Positions 6,508 through 11,317 of a DNA stretch of 11,317 nucleotides are shown here, piece after piece. Within the stretch, counting starts at the first letter, position 1; the number at the start of each line of letters is the position of its first letter. A program made the translations under genes and the position numbers. This DNA is from Betaproteobacteria bacterium (GTDB lineage: Bacteria > Pseudomonadota > Gammaproteobacteria > Burkholderiales > Usitatibacteraceae), in contig PQAI01000196.1 in assembly GCA_003105245.1 (NCBI GenBank), positions 7,839-19,155 on the forward strand, given 5' to 3'. The notes below the pieces were generated by a model. That model had not been told where the DNA came from and did no database searches. It worked only from the letters and a program-made list of their open reading frames with translations.

Positions 6508-8708
6508 CGGGCTATCTCGTCGGACCGGCGGTAGCCGGAAATGTTCTGTCTCAGGGTCTCGAGCGGGTTGATGCCGATCCTCGAAAGGCCCGAGAGCTCG
6601 AGCTGGATCTGGAAGGAGGTCGAAACCTGCTGGGTCGCCGTGATGAACCGGTGCGCCACCGCCCGGATCTCCCAGCAGCCCGCATTATATTCGAAGCCCG
6701 CGAGGCCCTCGATGAGCTTCCTGTCCTGCACGCTCCAGTTCCAGCGCCCGACGAGGTTCAGGCCGGCGGTCACGGGCCACTGGGCCGAGATGTCCACCTG
6801 CTCCACGAAGTCGCGCGTGAAGCGGTAGGCGGCGTTCAGCACGCGGCCCGGCTGCGGGCTGTAGCGCGCCGCGACGTCGAACTGCCGGGCCCGGTTGGCC
6901 CCGGCGTCGTATGCGAGGCTCGCGTCGAGCGCGAAGGTGGGGGTGACCTGCCCCGTGACCAGCGCGAGCAGGTCCGACTTGCTGCCCTCGCGGGGCTTCG
7001 CGGCCGGGTCGAGCGTCACCCGCTGCGGCTCGAAATAGTAGATCTGCCCCAGCGTCGCCTTTAGCCTCTCCAGGCCGCTCGCGGGCTCGACGAGCCGGCT
7101 GGTGACCGCCATCGTGACCTGGTTCGCGTCGCCGACGCGGTCGCCGCCGATGAAGCGGTTCTCGCGGAAGAGCGCGTTGGTGCCGAAGTCGACCTCGGCC
7201 GTGGAGAAGTTGGGCAGCCTCGTCTGGTCCCGGTAGGGGACATAGACGTAGAAGAGCCGCGGCTCGAGGGTCTGGTAGTAGTCGCGGCCGGCGAACGACC
7301 AGGGGCGGTCGAAGAAGAGCCCCGCGTCCACGCTCGCGAGCGGCACGCTGCGCGTGGCGTCGGCGTACCCCTGCTCGTTGGCGGCCATGTTGTAGCTCGT
7401 GTAGTGGAACCCCGCCTTGGGCGTCACATAGCCCCAGGGCTTGCGCAGGGGAAGCGAGACCTGCGGGTAGGCGATGAGCCGCTGGCCGGTCACGAGCGTG
7501 GCGTGCTTGTAGTTGGCGTACTCCCCGCCGAGCAGCCAGTCGGCGCCGTACAGGTCCTGCTTGAGGCCCGTGACGAAGATCTGCGGGAGCTGGCGGTAGG
7601 GCGAGGTCACCGGCGCGAGGGGGTCCTGCAGGGTCTGGTAGGCGATGGCGCGCGCCGTCGCGCTCCACACGTCGTCCTGGTAGCCAACGATCACGTCGCG
7701 GGGCAGGTTCGTCTGCGAGGTCGAGGCCACGCGCGTGGACAGGTCGCGGAAGTAGTCGTTGTCGGAGACCTTCTGCGCGTTGACCGCGAGCGACAGTCCC
7801 AGCGGCAGCCGCTGCGAGTGGCGCAGGGCGACGAGGTAGCGGTCGGTGCCGGTGATCGAGTCGTTGGGCAGGAACTCCGCGTCGGCCTGGCCCGAGAAGG
7901 TCGGCCGCAGGTAGCGGTACTCGCCTCCCACCTGCAGGCCGCGCTTGGAGTAGATCTTGGGCGTGATCGTCGCGTCCTGGTTCTCCGCGATGTTCCAGTA
8001 CCAGGGCAGCGCGAACTCGAAGCCGCTCTGGCCCGAGGAGCCCAGCGTCGGGGCGAGGAAGCCGGTCTTGCGCGCGTTGTTGATCGGGAACGAGAGCCAG
8101 GGCGAGTAGAGGATGGGAACGCCGAGGAAGTGCACGGCGGAGTTCCACGCCGTGCCCACCTGGTTCTTGCCGTCGATCTCGAGCTCGGCGACTCGCAGCA
8201 CCCAGTCGTCGCGCGGCACCGGGCAGGTCGTGTACTCGGCGCGGAAGAGCCGGCTCTTCTCGTCGCCCTCGAGGAGCGCGCGCTCGGCGGAGCCGCGCGA
8301 GGCGCTGCGCCGCTCCTCGGTCTTCGGGATCGCGAACAGCGGGCGCTCCATCTCGCCCGTGCCCTCGTCGATGCGGTAGACGAGGCGAGGCCCGGTCACC
8401 GTGTCCCCGGCGCGCTCGAGGCGCACGTTGCCCGTGGCCACCGCGGTGTCGGCCTGGACGTCGTACTCGAGGCGGTCCGCGAAGATCGCGGCGCCGCGCT
8501 GCCGGATCGCCACGTTGCCGGTGGCGGTGACCTGCTTCGTCTCGTCCCCGGTGATGCGGTCGGCGGACAGGAAGCGGACGGCGTCGCGCTCGATCCGCGG
8601 CGGGGGCGGCGCCAGGCGCCGCTCGAGGCGCAGCGGGATGCCCTCCTGCGCTCCCGCCGGCAGGGCGCACATGCTGGCGAGGACGAGCGGAAGGACGCGG
8701 CGGGCCAT
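6504..8708 (-). CDS. lptD: LPS-assembly outer-membrane protein LptD
   Basis: LptD is the outer-membrane barrel that, plugged by LptE, inserts LPS into the outer leaflet at the end of the Lpt bridge. The 734-residue precursor is somewhat shorter than E. coli LptD (784). Residues 1-20 form a signal peptide (cleavage likely after PAGA). Residues about 44-165 form the OstA/LptA-like jellyroll (LSADRITG, VTATGNVAIRQ, LEYDVQADTAVATGNV). The barrel follows from about 190, with the conserved lateral-gate region INNARKTGFLAPTLGSSGQS (210-229) and WYWNIAENQDATITPKIYS. It ends with GINPLETLRQNISGY. Mature cysteines are only C162 (TTCPVP) and C678 (YNAGCWEIRA); E. coli has four. No Shine-Dalgarno site is seen upstream of this ATG, but the signal peptide supports it. 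It is first in the lptD-surA-pdxA-rsmA operon. LptE is not in the window. Confidence 0.96.
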   Translation of the reverse strand: MARRVLPLVLASMCALPAGAQEGIPLRLERRLAPPPPRIERDAVRFLSADRITGDETKQVTATGNVAIRQRGAAIFADRLEYDVQADTAVATGNVRLERAGDTVTGPRLVYRIDEGTGEMERPLFAIPKTEERRSASRGSAERALLEGDEKSRLFRAEYTTCPVPRDDWVLRVAELEIDGKNQVGTAWNSAVHFLGVPILYSPWLSFPINNARKTGFLAPTLGSSGQSGFEFALPWYWNIAENQDATITPKIYSKRGLQVGGEYRYLRPTFSGQADAEFLPNDSITGTDRYLVALRHSQRLPLGLSLAVNAQKVSDNDYFRDLSTRVASTSQTNLPRDVIVGYQDDVWSATARAIAYQTLQDPLAPVTSPYRQLPQIFVTGLKQDLYGADWLLGGEYANYKHATLVTGQRLIAYPQVSLPLRKPWGYVTPKAGFHYTSYNMAANEQGYADATRSVPLASVDAGLFFDRPWSFAGRDYYQTLEPRLFYVYVPYRDQTRLPNFSTAEVDFGTNALFRENRFIGGDRVGDANQVTMAVTSRLVEPASGLERLKATLGQIYYFEPQRVTLDPAAKPREGSKSDLLALVTGQVTPTFALDASLAYDAGANRARQFDVAARYSPQPGRVLNAAYRFTRDFVEQVDISAQWPVTAGLNLVGRWNWSVQDRKLIEGLAGFEYNAGCWEIRAVAHRFITATQQVSTSFQIQLELSGLSRIGINPLETLRQNISGYRRSDEIAR
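6684..6689 (-). promoter_or_regulatory. Possible internal -10 element inside lptD, upstream of surA
   Basis: On the minus strand this reads TATAAT exactly, within consecutive AT-ending codons (GAA TAT AAT, Glu-Tyr-Asn at residues 673-675) in a gene that almost always uses GC-ending codons. It lies about 180 nt upstream of surA. The hexamer 17 nt upstream, TCGAGG, matches the -35 consensus at only three positions, so this is a candidate for internal transcription of surA-pdxA-rsmA and no more. Confidence 0.25.
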
Positions 8709-8728
8709 CGGGGAAGGGGGTGGCGCGA

Positions 8729-8737
8729 TGCTAGAAT
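8729..8737 (+). promoter_or_regulatory. Extended -10 promoter element for amgK
   Basis: TGCTAGAAT combines a TGn extension with the -10-like hexamer TAGAAT. It is 40 nt upstream of the amgK ATG, which predicts a short leader of about 35 nt. No good -35 hexamer is seen at the normal distance, which is acceptable for an extended -10 sigma-70 promoter. The core TAGAATC recurs upstream of pepP. Confidence 0.5.
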
Positions 8738-8743
8738 CCGCAA

Positions 8744-8749
8744 GAATAC
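8744..8749 (-). promoter_or_regulatory. Possible -10 element for the lptD operon
   Basis: On the minus strand this reads TATTCT, four of six matches to TATAAT, about 35 nt upstream of the lptD ATG. It is one of the few AT-rich patches in the 69-nt divergent region. No convincing -35 is visible. A promoter for lptD is expected here because the gene is first in its run, but the exact element is a guess. Confidence 0.25.
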
Positions 8750-8777
8750 ACGCGATAGCCGCCCCGCTTCACTCCCC

Positions 8778-9770
8778 ATGGACCGTCTCGAGGCGCTCGA
8801 CGCCTGGCTTGGCCGCACGCTCGGCGGGCGCGGGTTCACGCGCGAGCCGGCGAGCGCCGACGCGAGCTTCCGGCGCTACTTCCGCGTGGCCTCCGGGGGC
8901 CGCACCCTGATAGTCATGGACGCCCCGCCGGAGCGCGAGGACTGCCGCCCGTTCGTCAGGGTGGCGGGCCTCATGCGCGCGGCCGGGCTGCACGTCCCGG
9001 AGATCGTCGCGCAGGACCTCGCGCAGGGCTTCCTTCTGCTCTCGGACCTGGGAAAGCGCACCTACCTGCAGGCCTTCGACGGGACGAACGAGGACCGGCT
9101 CTTCCGCGACGCCACGCGCGCGCTCGTCGACTGGCAGGCCGCGAGCCGCGAGGGGGAGCTTCCGCCCTACGACGAGGCGCTGTTGCGGCGCGAGCTCTCG
9201 CTCTTCCCCGAGTGGTACGTCGGGCGCCACCTCGGCGTCACGCTCGCGCCTTCCGAGCGCGAGGCCCTCGAGGAGGTGTTCGGCCGCATCCTCGCGCGCA
9301 ACCTCTCCGAGCCGCGCGTCTTCGTGCACCGCGACTTCATGCCGAGGAACCTCATGGTCTCGGAGCCCAACCCCGGCGTGCTCGATTTCCAGGACGCCGT
9401 GCACGGCCCCATCAGCTACGACGTGGCGTCGCTGTGGCGCGACGCGTTCGTGAGCTGGGAGGAGGAGCGCGTCCTCGACGGGACGATCCGGTACTGGGAG
9501 GCGGCCCGCGCGCGCGGGCTGCCGGTGCGCGCCGACTTCGCGGAATTCTGGCGCGACGTGGAGTGGATGGGCCTGCAGCGCCACCTCAAGGTGCTGGGGA
9601 TCTTCGCGCGCATCCACCACCGCGACGGCAAGCCGGGCTACGTCGGCGACACGCCGCGCTTCGTGGCCTACGTCCGCCACGCCTGCGCCCGCTACGGCGA
9701 ACTTCGCCCGCTCGCGCGGCTCCTCGACCGGCTCGAGGGCGTACAGCCCGCCGCCGGCTACACCTTCTAG
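8778..9770 (+). CDS. amgK: N-acetylmuramate/N-acetylglucosamine kinase (AmgK), aminoglycoside phosphotransferase fold
   Basis: AmgK phosphorylates MurNAc (and GlcNAc) at the anomeric position in the cell-wall recycling bypass, producing MurNAc-1-phosphate for MurU. The 330-residue protein has the APH kinase fold. An ASFRRYFRV strand pair (29-37) begins the N-lobe, followed by LIVMDAPPE (44-52) with the usual nucleotide-binding strand. The Brenner catalytic motif is H184-R-D186-FMPR-N191, and the metal-binding motif is D203-FQD. Near the C-terminus are QRHLKVLGIFAR (267-278) and DTPRF (291-295), typical of this subgroup. The ATG at 8778 gives a family-like N-terminus; no Shine-Dalgarno site precedes it. 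The frame stays open far upstream only because it runs antisense to lptD. Only 8 nt separate it from murU, the partner enzyme, which greatly strengthens the call over a generic aminoglycoside phosphotransferase. Confidence 0.9.
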   Translation: MDRLEALDAWLGRTLGGRGFTREPASADASFRRYFRVASGGRTLIVMDAPPEREDCRPFVRVAGLMRAAGLHVPEIVAQDLAQGFLLLSDLGKRTYLQAFDGTNEDRLFRDATRALVDWQAASREGELPPYDEALLRRELSLFPEWYVGRHLGVTLAPSEREALEEVFGRILARNLSEPRVFVHRDFMPRNLMVSEPNPGVLDFQDAVHGPISYDVASLWRDAFVSWEEERVLDGTIRYWEAARARGLPVRADFAEFWRDVEWMGLQRHLKVLGIFARIHHRDGKPGYVGDTPRFVAYVRHACARYGELRPLARLLDRLEGVQPAAGYTF

Positions 9771-9778
9771 GCGCGGCG

Positions 9779-10465
9779 ATGCCTCCCGTCCTCATCCTGG
9801 CGGCCGGGCGCGGCGAGCGCATGCGACCGCTCACCGACGCCACGCCGAAGCCGCTTCTCCCCGCGGGCGGCCGGGCGCTCATCGACTGGCAGCTCGCGAG
9901 CCTCGCGCGCGCGGGCGTGCGCCGCGTGGTGATCAACCACGCGCACCTGGGCGAGCGGCTCGAGGCCGCGGTGGGCGACGGCTCGCGCTGGGGCATCCGC
10001 GTCGACTGGTCGCGCGAGGGCACCGCGCTCGAGACGGCCGGCGGCATCGCGAAGGCCCTGGCGCTCCTGGGGGACGAGCCCTTCCTCGTCGTGAGCGGCG
10101 ACATCTACACCGACTACGACTACTCGCGCCTCGAGGCGGTGGCGGCGGCGATCGCGCGCGACCCCGGCCGGCGGGCGGCGCACTTCGTGCTCGTGGCGAA
10201 CCCCTCCTGGCATCCCGGGGGCGACATGGCGCTCGAGGGCGGGCTCGTGCGCCGCGAGGGGGCGCGCCTCACCTACGCCAACATCGCCGTCTTCCACCCC
10301 GCGCTCTTCGAGGACATCGCCCCGGGAACGCACCTCAGGCTCTTTCCCTGGGCCTACCGCTTCGTGGACGAGGGCCGCGTGACGGGCGAGCTCTTCGGGG
10401 GAGACTGGGAAAACGTCGGCACGCCCGCGCAACTCGCCGCGCTCGACCGGAGGCTTTCGAGATGA
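9779..10465 (+). CDS. murU: N-acetylmuramate alpha-1-phosphate uridylyltransferase (MurU)
   Basis: MurU transfers UMP from UTP to MurNAc-1-phosphate, giving UDP-MurNAc and so bypassing de novo synthesis through MurA and MurB. The 228 residues match a compact sugar nucleotidyltransferase. The N-terminal signature is LAAGRGERMRPLTD (7-20) followed by PKPLL (23-27). Other blocks are NHAHLGE (53-59), ETAGGI (85-90) for the sugar-nucleotide pocket, SGDIYTDYD (106-114) with metal-binding D108, ANIAVFHP (167-174) and WENVGTP (210-216). There is no left-handed helix acetyltransferase domain, so it is not GlmU. It follows amgK after 8 nt, with only a weak GGCG before the ATG, suggesting coupled translation. 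Its stop overlaps the next gene's start as ATGA. The general fold is certain; the MurNAc specificity is inferred from the amgK pairing. Confidence 0.9.
   Translation: MPPVLILAAGRGERMRPLTDATPKPLLPAGGRALIDWQLASLARAGVRRVVINHAHLGERLEAAVGDGSRWGIRVDWSREGTALETAGGIAKALALLGDEPFLVVSGDIYTDYDYSRLEAVAAAIARDPGRRAAHFVLVANPSWHPGGDMALEGGLVRREGARLTYANIAVFHPALFEDIAPGTHLRLFPWAYRFVDEGRVTGELFGGDWENVGTPAQLAALDRRLSR
10449..10453 (+). promoter_or_regulatory. Strong Shine-Dalgarno site for the PaiB-like gene, inside the murU 3' end
   Basis: GGAGG lies 8 nt upstream of the ATG at 10462 and is the best ribosome site in the window. It falls in the last murU codons (Arg-Arg-Leu-Ser-Arg), and it supports the 4-nt overlapping start and separate, efficient initiation of the downstream gene. 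Confidence 0.75.
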
Positions 10466-11097
10466 CCTTCTACATCCCCCGCCATTTCCGCGTCGACGAC
10501 GCGGCCACGCTCGAGCGGTTCGTCGCATGGAACGGCTTCGCCACGCTGGTGAGCGCCGGCGGCGACGGCCTCTCGGTGAGCCACGTGCCGCTCCTCGCGA
10601 GCCGCGGGGGCGACGGTCGACTTCGGCTGGAAGGGCACCTGGCGCGCGCCAATGCGCACTGGGAATCGCTCGAGGCCGCGGACGAGGTGCTCGCCATCTT
10701 CGAGGGGCCGCACGCCTACGTCTCGCCTTCGTGGTACGCGAACCACCCCAGCGTGCCGACGTGGAACTACGCCGTGGTGCACGCGCGCGGCAAGGCGGCC
10801 CTCCTGCCGCCGGAGCGGCTGCCGGCGCTCCTCGACCGCCTCTCCCGCCAGTACGAGGAGGGCCGTCCCGCCCCCTGGCGCATGCCCGACCTGCCCGCCG
10901 AGTTCACCGCGAAGATGCTCGCCGCGATCGTGGGCTTCGAGATCGTGGTGGAGCGGCTCGAGGGCAAGTTCAAGCTCTCCCAGAACCGCCGGCCGGAGGA
11001 CGTCGAGCGCGTCATCGCCGCCCTCGAGCGCGAGGGACAGGGTGCCCTGGCCGCCCTCATGCGGGCGCAGGCGCTCCGCCCTCCGGAATCCCGGTAG
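10462..11097 (+). CDS. PaiB-like FMN-binding protein (FMN-binding split-barrel family)
   Basis: A 211-residue protein of the PaiB family (FMN-binding split barrel), named after the Bacillus subtilis PAI 2 regulator of protease and sporulation genes. Visible signatures: MTFYIPRHFRVDD at the start, SHVPLL (40-45), GHLARAN (58-64), GPHAYVSPSWY (82-92), VPTWNYAVVHARG (98-110) and GKFKLSQNR (168-176). No signal peptide, membrane segment or helix-turn-helix is evident, so a direct DNA-binding role is doubtful. A flavin- or heme-associated redox or binding protein is equally plausible, and many Gram-negative homologues are annotated as regulators by name only. It overlaps murU by 4 nt and has its own strong GGAGG site. 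Its TAG stop forms part of a TAGAAT element before pepP. Codon use matches its neighbours, so there is no compositional sign of recent transfer. Confidence 0.85.
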   Translation: MTFYIPRHFRVDDAATLERFVAWNGFATLVSAGGDGLSVSHVPLLASRGGDGRLRLEGHLARANAHWESLEAADEVLAIFEGPHAYVSPSWYANHPSVPTWNYAVVHARGKAALLPPERLPALLDRLSRQYEEGRPAPWRMPDLPAEFTAKMLAAIVGFEIVVERLEGKFKLSQNRRPEDVERVIAALEREGQGALAALMRAQALRPPESR

Positions 11098-11100
11098 AAT
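11095..11100 (+). promoter_or_regulatory. Possible -10 element for pepP
   Basis: TAGAAT, which includes the TAG stop of the PaiB-like gene, lies 44 nt upstream of the pepP ATG. The core TAGAATC and its distance to the start resemble the element before amgK. There is no TGn extension and no recognisable -35, so confidence is modest. Confidence 0.35.
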
Positions 11101-11134
11101 CGGCGGCCTCGCGGCGCCACGAGCGCCCGCCTCC

Positions 11135-11140
11135 GGACGA
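11135..11140 (+). promoter_or_regulatory. Shine-Dalgarno-like site for pepP
   Basis: GGACGA with GGA seven nt from the ATG at 11145. It supports this start over later in-frame codons. Confidence 0.45.
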
Positions 11141-11144
11141 CCTC

Positions 11145-11317
11145 ATGAAGCTCGAGAACCCCCACCGCACCAAGCCCTTCCGCCGCCGCCGCGCGAGCCT
11201 CGCCCGCACCCTGGGCGAGGGCGTGGTGATCCTGCCCACCGCGCCCGAGCGCGCGCGCAACGCCGACTCCCACTACGACTATCGCTGGGACAGCGGCTTC
11301 TACTACCTGACGGGATT
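11145..11317 (+). CDS. pepP: Xaa-Pro aminopeptidase (aminopeptidase P), 3'-truncated by window edge
   Basis: Only the first 57 codons are in the window; the family is about 440 residues long. PepP is a dimanganese 'pita-bread' peptidase that removes an N-terminal residue preceding proline in the cytoplasm. The visible part matches the start of the N-terminal AMP_N domain: FRRRRASLARTLGEGVVILP, then RNADSHYDYRWDSGFYYLTG at residues 38-57, which corresponds to the R-x-A-D-S-x-Y-x-Y-R-x-x-S-x-F-x-Y-x-T-G block of E. coli PepP. The catalytic metal-binding domain is beyond the window. It is 47 nt downstream of the PaiB-like gene and has a possible promoter in that gap. In many betaproteobacteria pepP directly follows murU and is followed by ubiquinone hydroxylase genes; the latter cannot be seen here. 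Confidence 0.88.
   Translation, partial: MKLENPHRTKPFRRRRASLARTLGEGVVILPTAPERARNADSHYDYRWDSGFYYLTG

Noticed and set aside
5062..6534. A 490-codon plus-strand open frame opposite surA.
   Set aside because: It is the complement of surA codons; it is rich in Leu, Gly, Arg and Val with no recognisable motif and no promoter or ribosome site.
6685..8670. A 661-codon open frame on the minus strand overlapping lptD in another frame.
   Set aside because: The translation is almost all Arg, Ala, Gly and Pro with no signatures. lptD in the other frame has a signal peptide and clear domains.
7404..8777. Open frame of about 458 codons before amgK, suggesting a fused N-terminal domain.
   Set aside because: It is entirely antisense to lptD and the promoter region, has a shadow-like composition, and AmgK homology begins at 8778.
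1..11317. Mobile elements, CRISPR arrays, tRNA/rRNA genes, riboswitches, phage or toxin-antitoxin genes.
   Set aside because: None seen: genes fill nearly all bases, no repeat arrays or terminal inverted repeats stand out, and codon use appears uniform throughout.

Overview
This window looks like a core chromosomal segment of a high-GC betaproteobacterium. By eye GC is about 70%, and nearly every codon ends in G or C. Gene content and order point the same way: glyS-gmhB-ygjP-gloA, then lptD-surA-pdxA-rsmA on the other strand, then amgK-murU-(paiB-like)-pepP. This resembles the arrangement known in Burkholderiales and relatives. No genus can be named from the sequence alone.

Layout: (1) 1-3371, plus strand: the C-terminal part of glycyl-tRNA synthetase beta (glyS, cut by the window edge), heptose bisphosphate phosphatase (gmhB), a YgjP/DUF45-type metallopeptidase and glyoxalase I (gloA), tightly packed. 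(2) 3355-8708, minus strand: an envelope and housekeeping operon read as lptD > surA > pdxA > rsmA. Its last gene runs tail-to-tail into gloA with a 17-nt overlap of coding sequence. (3) 8709-8777: a 69-nt divergent promoter region. (4) 8778-11317, plus strand: amgK and murU (cell-wall sugar recycling), a PaiB-like FMN-binding protein overlapping murU by 4 nt, and the first 57 codons of aminopeptidase P (pepP), cut by the window edge.

How the genes work together: lptD and surA act in outer-membrane assembly, since LptD is itself an outer-membrane barrel of the kind SurA chaperones. gmhB supplies the LPS inner-core heptose precursor. amgK and murU return MurNAc to UDP-MurNAc for peptidoglycan. 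The window therefore has a cell-envelope theme, mixed with housekeeping genes (tRNA charging, rRNA methylation, PLP synthesis, methylglyoxal detoxification).

I found no mobile element, CRISPR array, tRNA/rRNA gene, phage gene or toxin-antitoxin pair, and no convincing undescribed system. The departures most worth a second look are the PaiB-like gene between murU and pepP, the apparent absence of plsC after gmhB, an LptD with cysteines for only one interdomain disulfide, and a few promoter-like elements. No stretch longer than 70 nt lacks a gene.
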